DNA of 64,000 nt from Megaera_A sp965233855 (GTDB taxonomy: Bacteria; Pseudomonadota; Alphaproteobacteria; Rickettsiales; Rickettsiaceae): assembly GCA_965233855.1 (NCBI GenBank), contig OZ247586.1:248001-312000 (forward strand). The letters are read 5' to 3'. The notes below the pieces were generated by a model. That model was not told the DNA's origin. It searched no databases and worked only from the letters and a program-made list of their open reading frames with translations. Position 1 is the first letter of the stretch, and each line of letters opens with the position of its first letter. Shown one piece after another: positions 18,014 through 27,997 of the stretch. The position numbers and the translations under genes are program-made.

Positions 18014-19690
18014 CAGCGATTCGAAATATGGAATAAAATCAGTGTTATAAAAAATATTATCGGCTTTGTAGCAAATTATCAGATTATATTTGCTTTATTT
18101 TTATCAAAAAGATGGTGATAATTACCAGATTTGCTAGTAGAAAACATCACAAAATAACATTTTCACAAAAATGATACACCACAACGGTTATCAATAGCAA
18201 GTCTATTGATAAATACAGTTAGTAATCAATCAAACAACACCTTAAGTTGGTGGTGGTTCATAATCCATTTCTCCAATCAAAAATTCCCATAACGCTTCTA
18301 AGTTGGTAAAATACAGTCTATTAACAAACGCTCCGACTTGATGCCATAATGAAGCTAAACGGCTATATTTTAATCTGAGTTTTTGGAATAAACTATCGGT
18401 TAATTGATGAATTTGATGCATCAAAAATGATAATAATGTAAAGTTATAGAAGTTATAACATGAATTGTTTTTACCGTGACCATAATTATGTTCAATGTTA
18501 TATCCATGATTTTTTAAACTATTGAAGCACTCATTTTCTATTTTCCAACGTGCTCTTGCAGCATCTAAAATAATTTTTGCATTCTTATTTGTGATTTCTA
18601 AGTCAGTTATCCATTTGCCAAAATACTGCACTTTTTTTGTGCCGTTTTTCTGAGGAACTAGCTCCCATGCAGCTATATAATTTGTTCTTTGTTTGGTGCC
18701 ACTAAAGAGTTCAATATCATTAACCCACTCTATGACAAGTTCATTATTTCTTCGGCTAGTGGTATAAACTTTAGATTTATCTATAGAGGTTAGATTATTC
18801 ATCAATGTCTTATGTTGTTTGGGTTTTGCACGAAAAATGTAGTTTGCATTATGGGAATGTATCTTCTCAATTACTGGTGTTGTTGCATATAATCCATCGG
18901 CATTGATAATAATGCCTAACTTATCGTGATCCTTTCTAAACTTATCTATAAATCTATAAAAAGCATTTACTTCACTATCTTCTTTTTTTGCTCCATCTTG
19001 TATGCAAATATCTTCTGGCATCACTGGTATGACCTGACGTAAGCCGTCTTTAACAATTGCCGCTTGTAATGCTTGATGGCAGTGATATGAGTTTTTGACA
19101 GTACCACGTGTTAAGCATTTTTTACAACTAATTTCCTTAGAGCTAAAATATTGCGTACCATCTACATTCAATAAATACTTCCCTGGTAATGTTTGATATT
19201 GTTCAAGGTGTTTGCCTCTTTGTAATTTATTAAATAATTCTTTAAATATTGGTCTAAATGCTACTTCTGGATTTACAGAATCTATAATATTACGCATTCC
19301 ATTGTCTGTAGGAAGATCATTAACATTAAACATGCTTTTGAGGTTATTTTTTTGGTGATGATTCTGCATTTTGCGTTGAAATTCTAATAACGATTGGGAT
19401 TGAAAATACATGCAAGCAAGACCTGATAGCATCACATCCTTTATCTTATGAGTACTGTTTGGCGCTCTATTGTCTGAAATTAATCCAAATTTGTTAGAAA
19501 TTGACTCTAACAATGCACTTACACTTAGGTGTTTTTTAGAATGAATACGACTGTACCAATCTTTATTAAATATACTGGTATTATTCTAAAGATTTATATG
19601 CATTTTACTATTTTTTTCTTTTTGCTCTACGAAATACGTTTTTTCAATGCGTTATGATGCAACGGTTCTAGCTCATATTTCGAATCGCTG
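18014..19690 (-). mobile_element. Insertion sequence IS A, copy 2 (1677 bp, inverted)
   Basis: A complete IS A with the transposase on the minus strand. The 17-bp inverted repeats start at 18014 and end at 19690. It interrupts a small membrane protein gene on the left and lies 10 bp before the TraG-like fragment on the right. The two flanks (ending TTTGGGCA, beginning GATAGAAAC) do not match, so no target duplication survives. Confidence 0.95.
18242..19513 (-). CDS. IS A transposase, intact
   Basis: A 423-residue DDE transposase with presumed catalytic Asp118 (LLNVDGTQYF), Asp206 (IINADGLYAT) and Glu326 (RARWKIENECFN, where R-x3-E resembles the IS4-type C-terminal signature). A Cys/His cluster (SCKKCLTRG and YHCHQ) sits between the first two acidic residues. 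Translation from TTG 19513 gives MLESISNKFG. Comparison with IS B shows homology extending 11 codons upstream (IHSKKHLSVSA), where IS B has ATG and IS A has ATT, so the true start may be the rare ATT. Identical in protein to the copy at 51592. Confidence 0.93.
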   Translation of the reverse strand: MLESISNKFGLISDNRAPNSTHKIKDVMLSGLACMYFQSQSLLEFQRKMQNHHQKNNLKSMFNVNDLPTDNGMRNIIDSVNPEVAFRPIFKELFNKLQRGKHLEQYQTLPGKYLLNVDGTQYFSSKEISCKKCLTRGTVKNSYHCHQALQAAIVKDGLRQVIPVMPEDICIQDGAKKEDSEVNAFYRFIDKFRKDHDKLGIIINADGLYATTPVIEKIHSHNANYIFRAKPKQHKTLMNNLTSIDKSKVYTTSRRNNELVIEWVNDIELFSGTKQRTNYIAAWELVPQKNGTKKVQYFGKWITDLEITNKNAKIILDAARARWKIENECFNSLKNHGYNIEHNYGHGKNNSCYNFYNFTLLSFLMHQIHQLTDSLFQKLRLKYSRLASLWHQVGAFVNRLYFTNLEALWEFLIGEMDYEPPPT

Positions 19691-20022
19691 GATAGAAACT
19701 ATGGATTTTACAATACATTTATACGGATATGCATATCATATGTTTAATACATTGAATGCTATTGCTATGTTCCGTAATTCCGCTTTGTATCCAGCAACAA
19801 TTAATACAATGGCCTTGATGGTGTCTGCATATTATGCAATTAGAATGGCGGGATCAAGAGCAGAAGGTGAGTGGCGTCAATATCTGATGAAGATCGCAGG
19901 AATGGTATTGCTAATTAATGCACTGCTTTTGCCTAAGACTACAGTCAATATAAAGGATCACGTAGAAAAGCAATTTTGGAGTGTTGATAATATTCCATTA
20001 GCATTTGCATTACCTATTGGCA
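19691..20022 (+). pseudogene. traG: TraG-like conjugation protein, N-terminal fragment
   Basis: A 332-bp scrap caught between IS A copy 2 and IS B. ATG 19701 begins MDFTIHLYGYAYHMFNTLNA, followed by a hydrophobic helix and the diagnostic VDNIPLAFALPIGT, which parallels the VDNVPVGLAMPLS segment of F-type TraG. About 107 residues remain of a protein usually near 900. TraG acts in mating-pair stabilisation in F-type systems. In Rickettsiales such genes belong to the rickettsial amplified genetic element. The open frame seems to run on to 20093, but from 20023 it is IS B sequence. Confidence 0.75.
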
Positions 20023-21696
20023 CAGCAATTCCAAATATGACCCATACCCCTGTAGTAAAATTCTTTAATACAAAAAATTGTTCAAAAACGTAGTTAGAAT
20101 TTGCAGTTTCTTGCATTTTACGTGATTTTATAGATCAAATTCATTTAATTCTTAGTTGTCATTCTCTGATTGGTATCAATCGGATATTATCTAACGGTTA
20201 GCAACAGATGGTTCTATCGCTGAGAGCCTTCATTTATAGGTGCAAATTATACGGGTGGCTGCTCATAGTCACGCTTCAGAGCTACACATTCCCACAATAT
20301 CTCCATGGATGAAAAAAATAACATCTCGGCTGTACTTCTTATCGTTTCCCACATACGCCCTAATCTACTAAAGCACGCTCGCATCTCTTGAAATAGTTTA
20401 TCTGTTAATTGATGTATTTGGTGCATAGTAAAGGCCAAGAGGGTTAAATTATAGAAATTATAGCATAGGTGGTTAGAGCCATGGCCGTAGTTATGCTCAA
20501 TGTTATATCCATGATTCTTTAATGTGTTGAAGCATTCATTCTCTATTTTCCAGCGAGCTCTTGCTGCATCTAATATAGTTTTTGCAGTTTTCGTTGTAAT
20601 TTTTAAATCTGTAATCCATTTTCCATAATATTGAGTTTTGTTAGTGCCATCCTTTTGGGGCACTAGCTCCCAAGCTTCTATGTAGTTAGTTCTTGCTTTG
20701 GTGCTACTAAATAATTCAACCTCATTTACCCACTCGATAACTAGTTTATTATTTCTGATACTTCTCGCCTCAATCTTTGATTTATCAACAGAGACTACGT
20801 TCTTTATTAATGTTTTATGATTAGCCGCTTGTATCTTAAAAATATAATTAGCTTTGTGGCTATGAATTGCCTCAATGACGGGAGTTGTCGCATATAATGC
20901 ATCTGCATTAATGATTATCTCTAATTTGTCATGATCTTTTCTAAATTTATCGAGAAATCGTTTAAAGGCATTGGTTTCGCAGTCTTCTTTCTGATCTCCG
21001 TCTTGAGAGCATATCTCTTCGGGCATAACGGGAATCACCTGGCGCATGCCAGACTTAACTATTGCACCTTGTACTACCTGATGACAATTATAAGGGTTCT
21101 TTGTAGAACCTCTAACCAAGCACTTTTGGCAATCGATGTCTTTAGAGCTGAAATACTGTGTACCATCTACGTTAAGTAGATATTTACCAGGAAGAGTTTG
21201 ATATTGTTCTAGGTGCTTGCCTCTTTGTAGTCTATTAAACAAGTCTTTGAATATTGGTCGGAACGCGTTCTCGGTATCCACCTCATCTATTACATTCCTT
21301 ATACCTTGATCGGTAGGAAGATTTTGTACTGAAAACATACTACGTAGATTGTTGCGCTGTTGCCTTCTTTCCATGGTACGCTGAAATTCCAATAACGAAT
21401 CAGATTGGAAATACATGCATGCCAAACCCGATAGCATTGTATCTTTTATACTATTGCTGGCATTTGGAGCTCTAGTATCTTGCGCATTTGCAAACTTATC
21501 TGCTATCATACCTTGAATAGCGCTAAAACTCAGGTGTTTTTTGGAATGCATAAACTTATACCAATTATTTACTACTATTGATATAAACTTAGATGATTTT
21601 TAGAAAATTAGCTATCTTTGTTGTCATTTTCTCTACGAAAAAGCTTTTTTTAAATCCCTATCTTCTAGACAATGTAGGTCATATTTGGAATTGCTG
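20023..21696 (-). mobile_element. Insertion sequence IS B (1674 bp, inverted)
   Basis: A relative of IS A. It is bounded by 17-bp repeats CAGCAATTCCAAATATG (20023-20039) and the complement ending at 21696, which differ from the IS A repeats at two positions. Length, transposase position and the distance from stop to end match IS A. The left flank is TraG-like sequence and the right flank is the interior of an IS A copy beginning ATTGATAACC. The flanks do not match as a 9-bp duplication, so at least one side has been exchanged. Confidence 0.93.
20247..21551 (-). CDS. IS B transposase
   Basis: A 434-residue DDE transposase clearly homologous to IS A transposase throughout, with the same catalytic neighbourhoods (LLNVDGTQYFSS, IINADALYATTP, RARWKIENECFN). 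It starts at a normal ATG (MHSKKHLSFSAIQGM), which marks the likely ancestral start for both elements. Divergence is spread evenly and the frame is intact, so IS B may still be active. Confidence 0.93.
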   Translation of the reverse strand: MHSKKHLSFSAIQGMIADKFANAQDTRAPNASNSIKDTMLSGLACMYFQSDSLLEFQRTMERRQQRNNLRSMFSVQNLPTDQGIRNVIDEVDTENAFRPIFKDLFNRLQRGKHLEQYQTLPGKYLLNVDGTQYFSSKDIDCQKCLVRGSTKNPYNCHQVVQGAIVKSGMRQVIPVMPEEICSQDGDQKEDCETNAFKRFLDKFRKDHDKLEIIINADALYATTPVIEAIHSHKANYIFKIQAANHKTLIKNVVSVDKSKIEARSIRNNKLVIEWVNEVELFSSTKARTNYIEAWELVPQKDGTNKTQYYGKWITDLKITTKTAKTILDAARARWKIENECFNTLKNHGYNIEHNYGHGSNHLCYNFYNLTLLAFTMHQIHQLTDKLFQEMRACFSRLGRMWETIRSTAEMLFFSSMEILWECVALKRDYEQPPV

Positions 21697-21878
21697 ATTG
21701 ATAACCGTTGTGGTGTATCATTTTTGTGAAAATGTTATTTTGTGATGTTTTCTACTAGCAAATCTGGTAATTATCACCATCTTTTTGATAAAAATAAAGC
21801 AAATATAATCTGATAATTTGCTACAAAGCCGATAATATTTTTTATAACACTGATTTTATTCCATATTTCGAATCGCTG
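21697..21878 (+). mobile_element. IS A right-end scar (182 bp)
   Basis: Matches the last 182 bp of IS A (positions 7110-7291 of copy 1), ending in the terminal repeat at 21878. It begins exactly where the IS B terminal repeat ends. Either IS B inserted into an IS A copy whose left part was later removed, or recombination joined them. The leuS stop codon lies only 7 bp beyond. Confidence 0.9.
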
Positions 21879-21884
21879 TATAAG

Positions 21885-24407
21885 CTAAACCACAATATTA
21901 ACAATTTTTTTCGGCACTACTATTATCTTGCGTATTTCTGCGCCGTCTATATGTTTTGCTACAGCTGGCAACTCAACTGAAATTTTCTTAATTTCATCAT
22001 CACTAGCACCCACTGCAAAATCATGAGTAGCGCGTAATTTACCTTTCACCTGAATGGCCATAGTGTAGCTATCAGCTTCAAGTTTCAATTCATCAAATTT
22101 TGGCCAATCGCTCTTATATAACGGATTATCATTCCCTAATTTCTGCCACAACTCTTCAGTAATATGCGGTATAAATGGATTTAACAACTGTATCATAGCA
22201 GAAGTAGCTTCATTAACAGAAACAATGTCAAAACTTTCTAAAGACAACTCATCACTAACCGCATTATATAACTCACGCACTCTAGCAATAGCTTTATTCA
22301 AACGATAATGCATGATATCTTCAGACACTTCCTTGATTGTGGAGTGAATCTTTGTTTGCAATTTCTTGTTAGTCTTTCCATCACTTTTTAGAGTTGGTAA
22401 TTTCGCAACCAGAGATTCTAACCTGGAAATAAATTTCTTACACCCGTCAAGACCCGCAGCTGACCATTCAAGATCTTTCTCCGCTGGACTATCTGATAGA
22501 ACAAACATACGGATTGCATCAGCCCCGTGTGAAGCTAACATACTTTCAAGATCTATTACATTGAGTTTTGATTTACTCATCTTTTCAATTTTACCACGCG
22601 ATACAGGCTCACCTGTCTTCACATGAATCAGCTTCCCATCTTCATCTTTTACATCCTCTGGATATAACCAATTTCCGTCTTTATCTTTATAAGTAGCATG
22701 CAGAACCATACCTTGGGTTAGCAAACGCCTAAATGGTTCACGAACACTTAAATAACCAACATCAGACATAGCTTTTGTAAAAAATCTTGCGTATAAAAGG
22801 TGCAAAATAGCATGTTCAATTCCACCGATATATTGATCTACCGGAAGCCAATAATCACATGCATTTTTATCAGCCATTTGCTCTGATTCATTATTACAAA
22901 AACGAGAAAAATACCATGAAGACTCAAAAAATGTATCAAACGTATCTGTCTCACGCACTCCAGGTGCTGGACATTTTGGACAATCAACATGCTTCCATGT
23001 AGGATGATTATCAAGTGGGTTACCAGGTTGGTCAAAACTTATATCCTTAGGTAGCTCAACCGGTAAATTTTCATCTGGTACGGGAACTGCACCACAATCT
23101 GAACAGTAAATTATAGGAATGGGACACCCCCAATAGCGCTGACGAGAAACTCCCCAATCACGCAATCTATAATTTGTCTCTCCCCTACCAATGCCTACCT
23201 CTTCAAAACGATCAATAGATCTCTTTCTAGCTTCTTTTACGGTCAAACAATCAAGAAAACCAGAATTAATCATTACATCATCTAAATCATAAATATATGC
23301 ATGTTTATTTAAATCAAACTCATGCTTGTCACTATGAACTATTTGTAGTAACTCTAGACCCTCTGTATTTTGCACTAATTCATAATCACGTTGGTCATGT
23401 GCTGGACAACCATATATAGCTCCTGTTCCATAATCCATAAGAACAAAATTAGCAATAACTACTGGTAACTTTATACTATCATCAAATGGATGATTCGCAT
23501 ATAGGCCAGTATACACACATTCTTTTTCCGCTTTTTCTAAAGCTGATTCAGATGTTGCTGTATGCTCACATTTTTCGATAAAAGCTTTAATTTCATCATT
23601 CATCCCTGCTTTTTGCACTAATGGGTGATTATAAGCTATTGCAACAAAAGTAGCTCCAAAAATTGCTTCTGGAGTTGTTGTATAAACCTCAACTTTCTCA
23701 TCTAAACCATTTATATCGAAATGAAATCTTGCCCCTTCTGATTTTCCAATCCAATTACGCTGCATAGTTCGAACATTATCTGGCCAATCCTCTAACTTAT
23801 CAATATCTTGAAGTAGCTCTTCAGCATAGTCCGTATTTTTAAGAAACCATTGTTTTAAATAACGTTTTTCAACTAAAGCACCAGATCTCCACCCACGACC
23901 ATCTATAACTTGCTCATTAGCAAGCACAGTATTATCAATTGGATCCCAATTTACCGATGATTCTTTTTGATAAGCAACTCCGCGTTCGAGAAGGTCAAGA
24001 AAGAATTTCTGCTCATGTTTATAATAATCTGGTGAGCAACTTGCAAGCTCTCTATTCCAATCATAGGAAAGCCCTACACTTTTCAATTGATCACGCATTG
24101 CATCAATATTTGAATATGTCCAATCTCCAGGATGAGTATTATTTGCAATTGCTGCATTCTCAGCTGGCAAACCAAATGCATCCCAACCCATAGGGTGAAG
24201 AACATTATATCCACTACTCTGCAAGTATCTAGATATCACATCTCCAATTGCATAATTACGCAAATGGCCAACATGGAATTTTCCAGAAGGATATGGGAAC
24301 ATCTCAAGCACATAATATTTAGGCTTATCAGAATTATTTTCTGGAATAAAAGCCGCATCCTTATCCCATTGATGCTGCCATTTTTTTTCAATATCTAACG
24401 TAGTCAT
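21885..24407 (-). CDS. leuS: Leucyl-tRNA synthetase
   Basis: An 840-residue class Ia synthetase that charges tRNA-Leu. The HIGH-type motif is in YPSGKFHVGHLRNY and the KMSKS motif in KIEKMSKSKLNVID. A CP1 editing domain contains TTTPEAIFGATFV. Zinc-type cysteines occur in CSDCGAVPVP and CPKCPAPG. The start MTTLDIEKKWQ at 24407 is 9 bp from the upstream DUF3576-type gene, so they form an operon. IS remnants lie 7 bp past the stop, yet the C-terminus looks complete. Confidence 0.96.
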   Translation of the reverse strand: MTTLDIEKKWQHQWDKDAAFIPENNSDKPKYYVLEMFPYPSGKFHVGHLRNYAIGDVISRYLQSSGYNVLHPMGWDAFGLPAENAAIANNTHPGDWTYSNIDAMRDQLKSVGLSYDWNRELASCSPDYYKHEQKFFLDLLERGVAYQKESSVNWDPIDNTVLANEQVIDGRGWRSGALVEKRYLKQWFLKNTDYAEELLQDIDKLEDWPDNVRTMQRNWIGKSEGARFHFDINGLDEKVEVYTTTPEAIFGATFVAIAYNHPLVQKAGMNDEIKAFIEKCEHTATSESALEKAEKECVYTGLYANHPFDDSIKLPVVIANFVLMDYGTGAIYGCPAHDQRDYELVQNTEGLELLQIVHSDKHEFDLNKHAYIYDLDDVMINSGFLDCLTVKEARKRSIDRFEEVGIGRGETNYRLRDWGVSRQRYWGCPIPIIYCSDCGAVPVPDENLPVELPKDISFDQPGNPLDNHPTWKHVDCPKCPAPGVRETDTFDTFFESSWYFSRFCNNESEQMADKNACDYWLPVDQYIGGIEHAILHLLYARFFTKAMSDVGYLSVREPFRRLLTQGMVLHATYKDKDGNWLYPEDVKDEDGKLIHVKTGEPVSRGKIEKMSKSKLNVIDLESMLASHGADAIRMFVLSDSPAEKDLEWSAAGLDGCKKFISRLESLVAKLPTLKSDGKTNKKLQTKIHSTIKEVSEDIMHYRLNKAIARVRELYNAVSDELSLESFDIVSVNEATSAMIQLLNPFIPHITEELWQKLGNDNPLYKSDWPKFDELKLEADSYTMAIQVKGKLRATHDFAVGASDDEIKKISVELPAVAKHIDGAEIRKIIVVPKKIVNIVV

Positions 24408-24416
24408 AGAAACTTT

Positions 24417-24914
24417 TTACTTTACAGTTTGTAAATATAAATCGCGTGCTTTTCTGATGATTTTATCTTCAAGAACAGCAGCAATTGGTGAAGGCTTATG
24501 ATCATCAGACCATCCCCCCTCAGCTTTATCTCTTTGGAAAGCAATAACTTCCAGTGCTTCTGGTGTGATTAACTCATCCTTTATATAAACATTCACTTTA
24601 AACTGCGTATCTTTTTGGCCAGATGGACTATACCATTCAGTAATAACCGTTCCACCTTTGCTATCAGCTGATGCCAAAGGTGCAAATTTCAATATGTCAA
24701 TTGCAGCCTTATAAAGATATTTATTTACATTACCAATCTTCGCATGGGTATCAGTACTTTTTTCTTTACCCGGTCTAAAAGTTATTCCTTCACCACCAAG
24801 CAATGAACCCATCTCATCCATCTCTTTTTCTAAATCAGTTTGAGGATAATCACTTGCAAACGAAGTAGCTAAAAATAAAAAAACAGAAGTAACAATTAAT
24901 ATGATATTTTTCAT
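24417..24914 (-). CDS. DUF3576-type exported protein
   Basis: A 165-residue protein with a signal peptide (residues 1-20, LIVTSVFLFLATSFA). The mature part contains VNKYLYKAAIDILKFAPLAS and GTVITEWYSPSGQKDTQFKV, the hallmark of the alphaproteobacterial DUF3576 family found upstream of leuS. Relatives are often lipoproteins; no lipobox cysteine is seen here. Its role is unknown, perhaps in outer membrane assembly given its position beside leuS. Confidence 0.82.
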   Translation of the reverse strand: MKNIILIVTSVFLFLATSFASDYPQTDLEKEMDEMGSLLGGEGITFRPGKEKSTDTHAKIGNVNKYLYKAAIDILKFAPLASADSKGGTVITEWYSPSGQKDTQFKVNVYIKDELITPEALEVIAFQRDKAEGGWSDDHKPSPIAAVLEDKIIRKARDLYLQTVK

Positions 24915-24989
24915 AATTTAAATCTCAAAATTTGGATATATAGATGAGTGAATATAACGTTATTATAAAGAAATAACAACAAAGAAATC

Positions 24990-25838
24990 TTATCTTAAGC
25001 CAACGCACAGATTAAATAACTTCTCTTTAAATCCACCTCTTGCTAAAGCTTTACCATGAATACCAATTTTAGAAAGCTCCCAATCATTTTTTGGCAACTT
25101 TTCACATAGCTGCACTAGCTCCCCATCAGTTGCACAAAAATGTCTTGGTATATCATTTTTAACTGCACATTCCTCTCGAAGCACCAGAAAATGTATTAAT
25201 TTATCACGAAACTCAATAGGCTTACCTCGTAAAGTAAATTTTCTTAACAAACGCTCCGGACTAAATTTATAAGTCTCTACATCTATCAACTTTTCACTAC
25301 GAGTTTTATATGTATCCCATAATTTTCTATCATTAATTTCTCTCGATAAATCACGGTACAACGGGATCAGATAATCTACATCTTTAATCGCATACTCAAG
25401 CAGCTCTTTCTTCAAAGGCCTCTCTAGCCAATTTGCCGTCTGCATAGTTTTATCAAGATCAATATTAAGCATTGCCTTGCACAACCTAGCATATCCCATG
25501 ACACTATCCATACCAATAACACCAGCAGCTGTTTGTGTATCAAAAACATTATTAGGTAATTCACCAAATATATTATAGAAAATATCAAAATCTTGATCAG
25601 GAGCATGAAAAACTTTTAAGACATCCTTATTTGCTAACAATGTTTTCAAGGCTGAATGATCCTTAATCGCAAGTATATCAAAAATAATTCGATCAGTTTT
25701 AGTTGCGATCTGAACTATACTTAATTTTGCATAATATGTTCTCCGTCGATAGAACTCCGTATCTATAAAAATAATAGCTTCATCCATGAGTTTTTCACAG
25801 ATGTTATTAAATTCTTCTTGAGTATCTATCAGTTGCAT
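24990..25838 (-). CDS. rnd: Ribonuclease D
   Basis: A 282-residue 3'-5' exoribonuclease of the DEDD family, involved in tRNA 3' trimming. Exo motifs are FIDTEFYRRRTYYAKLSIVQ, KVFHAPDQDFDIFY and YAIKDVDYLIPLYRDL, with the conserved acidic residues and Tyr. An HRDC-like C-terminal part follows. The family is usually 370-390 residues, so this version is short in the C-terminal helical region. It is divergent from aspS with a 72-bp gap. Confidence 0.9.
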   Translation of the reverse strand: MQLIDTQEEFNNICEKLMDEAIIFIDTEFYRRRTYYAKLSIVQIATKTDRIIFDILAIKDHSALKTLLANKDVLKVFHAPDQDFDIFYNIFGELPNNVFDTQTAAGVIGMDSVMGYARLCKAMLNIDLDKTMQTANWLERPLKKELLEYAIKDVDYLIPLYRDLSREINDRKLWDTYKTRSEKLIDVETYKFSPERLLRKFTLRGKPIEFRDKLIHFLVLREECAVKNDIPRHFCATDGELVQLCEKLPKNDWELSKIGIHGKALARGGFKEKLFNLCVGLR

Positions 25839-25910
25839 GAGTTTTTGATTGCTAAAAATGGTTATTTTTTATATATATACTTACAGTCTAATAAATAATT
25901 ATCAAAAACT

Positions 25911-27725
25911 ATGCATATATTCAGGACCCATAATTGTAACGAGCTTAGTCAAAAGCAAGTAGGTCAAAAAGTAAAATTATCCGGTTGGGTACATAGACGC
26001 CGTGATCACGGTAATTTACTCTTCATAGATCTTAGAGATCATTATGGCATAACGCAATTAGTTTTTACAGATCAGGATCTTCCTTTGAAAGATCAAGCTA
26101 GTTACCTGCGATATGAAAGCGTCATAACAGTTGAAGGTGAAGTAGTCGCTAGAAGCGAGGATACCGTGAATACATCAATGGATACAGGCTATATTGAGGT
26201 TGCAGTTAATAGCTACATACTTGAATCCGAGTCAGAAATGCTTCCAATGATTGTAAACACTGATCAAGATGAGCCTGAAGATACTAGGTTAAAATATAGA
26301 TTCTTGGATCTCAGACGTAAAAAACTACATGATAACATCATGCTTCGTTCAAAAATTATTGCTGAACTTCGAAATCACATGACAGATTCTGGTTTCACTG
26401 AATTCCAAACACCAATCTTAACTGCTAGTTCACCAGAAGGTGCGCGTGACTTCTTAGTACCAAGCAGAATGCACCCTGGTAAATTCTATGCACTCCCTCA
26501 AGCTCCTCAACAATTCAAGCAAATGTTGATGATGTCTGGGTTTGACAAATACTTTCAAATCGCCCCCTGTTTTCGTGATGAAGATGCAAGAGCCGATAGA
26601 TCCCCAGGTGAGTTTTATCAACTAGATATTGAAATGTCATTCGTTACTCAAGATGATATTTTTGCGGCAATTGAACCAATGATGTATGAAGTATTTAATA
26701 AATTTGGTGATAAAAAAGTTTCAAAACCTCCTTTTGCTAGAATTCCTTACGCAGAAGCCATGTTAAAATATGGTAGCGATAAACCAGATACAAGAAATCC
26801 ACTAGAAATCACAGATGTTACAGAAATTTTCCGTGATGCAGAATTCTCATTATTTAGAGATCAAATCAAACGAGGTTCCATTGTTCGAGCAATTCCAGCA
26901 ATAAAAGCATCTGCCAAATCACGTAAATTCTTTGATGGCATGATTAAATTTGCAATTGACGAAGGTGCAGGTGGCCTTGGCTATGTTCAATTCACAGAAG
27001 ATGGAGAAGCAAAAGGACCAATAGCCAAATTCTTAAATGAAGAACAATTAGAAGAACTAAAGAAAACAGCTCGCATCAGCAACGGTGACGCTGTATTTTT
27101 CTCATGCGCTAAGGAACTAGATGCTGCAAAACTTGCTGGCAAAGTCAGAGTTAAGCTTGGACAAGAACTAGAATTAATCGCCAATGATTGCTTTGAATTC
27201 TGCTGGGTTACGGATTTCCCATTCTATGAATTCAATGAAGAAAAACAACAAATAGATTTCAGCCACAACCCATTTTCTATGCCGCAAGGTGGACTAGAAG
27301 TTCTAGAAAACGCAAAGTCACAGCAAGAACTACTAGACATCAAAGCATTCCAATATGACATTGTGTGCAATGGTATTGAGCTCTCTAGTGGAGCAATCAG
27401 AAACCACAAACCAGAACTTATGTATAAGGCCTTTGAGATAGCTGGCTACACACGCTCAGAAGTTGACAAAGAATTTGGCGGAATGATTAGAGCTTTCAAA
27501 TTTGGCGCACCTCCTCATGGTGGAATAGCTCCAGGGGTTGACCGTATGGTTATGCTAATTGCAGACACCGTAAACATCCGTGAAGTGATAGCCTTCCCAA
27601 TGAATCAGCAAGCAGAAGATCTACTAATGGAAGCACCAAGCAGTGTTAGCGAGGCGCAATTGCGTGAGCTAAACATCATGCTTTCACCATCAGTAAAAAG
27701 TAAGCTAGCGAAGAAAGGAGAGTAA
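25911..27725 (+). CDS. aspS: Aspartyl-tRNA synthetase (probably non-discriminating)
   Basis: A 604-residue class IIb synthetase. An OB-fold anticodon-binding domain (GWVHRRRDHGNLLFIDLRDH) is followed by class II motif 2 (FRDEDARADRSPGEFYQLDI), the GAD insertion and motif 3 (GGIAPGVDRMVMLI). Because gatB is encoded at the right edge of the window, the enzyme may be non-discriminating, charging tRNA-Asn with Asp for amidation; that is an inference. Codon usage is somewhat richer in C-ending codons than its neighbours. Confidence 0.95.
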   Translation: MHIFRTHNCNELSQKQVGQKVKLSGWVHRRRDHGNLLFIDLRDHYGITQLVFTDQDLPLKDQASYLRYESVITVEGEVVARSEDTVNTSMDTGYIEVAVNSYILESESEMLPMIVNTDQDEPEDTRLKYRFLDLRRKKLHDNIMLRSKIIAELRNHMTDSGFTEFQTPILTASSPEGARDFLVPSRMHPGKFYALPQAPQQFKQMLMMSGFDKYFQIAPCFRDEDARADRSPGEFYQLDIEMSFVTQDDIFAAIEPMMYEVFNKFGDKKVSKPPFARIPYAEAMLKYGSDKPDTRNPLEITDVTEIFRDAEFSLFRDQIKRGSIVRAIPAIKASAKSRKFFDGMIKFAIDEGAGGLGYVQFTEDGEAKGPIAKFLNEEQLEELKKTARISNGDAVFFSCAKELDAAKLAGKVRVKLGQELELIANDCFEFCWVTDFPFYEFNEEKQQIDFSHNPFSMPQGGLEVLENAKSQQELLDIKAFQYDIVCNGIELSSGAIRNHKPELMYKAFEIAGYTRSEVDKEFGGMIRAFKFGAPPHGGIAPGVDRMVMLIADTVNIREVIAFPMNQQAEDLLMEAPSSVSEAQLRELNIMLSPSVKSKLAKKGE

Positions 27726-27968
27726 GAAATTGCTGTGTGAAGCAGCCCAACATAATGTGTGAATTCTCCATTTTAAAGAATTCTCTTGAACAGTTGTTGC
27801 ATTTTGTTGGAATGATTCATTAAAGTTTGAATCTTGATTGAATGTCAGATTTCGATTAAAGGTAATTAAATTATCTGCAGCATAAACTCTTTTAAAACAA
27901 TTATTGAAGCCAGTAATTGCATTATTAAAATTGCTTTTATTGTCTCCTGAAAAATTACCGTAGAACAT
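27726..27968 (-). pseudogene. SAM-dependent methyltransferase, N-terminal remnant
   Basis: Between aspS and ppx the minus strand is open from ATG 27968: MFYGNFSGDNKSNFNNAITG, then RVYAADNLITFNRNLTF and QENSLKWRIHTLCWAASH. This resembles the N-terminus of TylF-type methyltransferases, which read like ADNLITFGRNL and then SLIWRTHVLAWAA. After WAASH the frame loses similarity and runs into aspS. The SAM-binding core is absent, so this is a 5' fragment of a decayed gene. The assignment rests on recalled family pattern only. Confidence 0.45.
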
Positions 27969-27997
27969 GAATTATATTTCTATAAATTAGAATGAAA

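Noticed and set aside
18014..18118. C-terminal part of the membrane protein frame to 18118
   Set aside because: It lies inside IS A copy 2; the native gene ends at the insertion point.
20023..20093. Extension of the TraG-like frame to 20093
   Set aside because: The IS B terminal repeat begins at 20023, so the last 24 codons are IS sequence read by chance.
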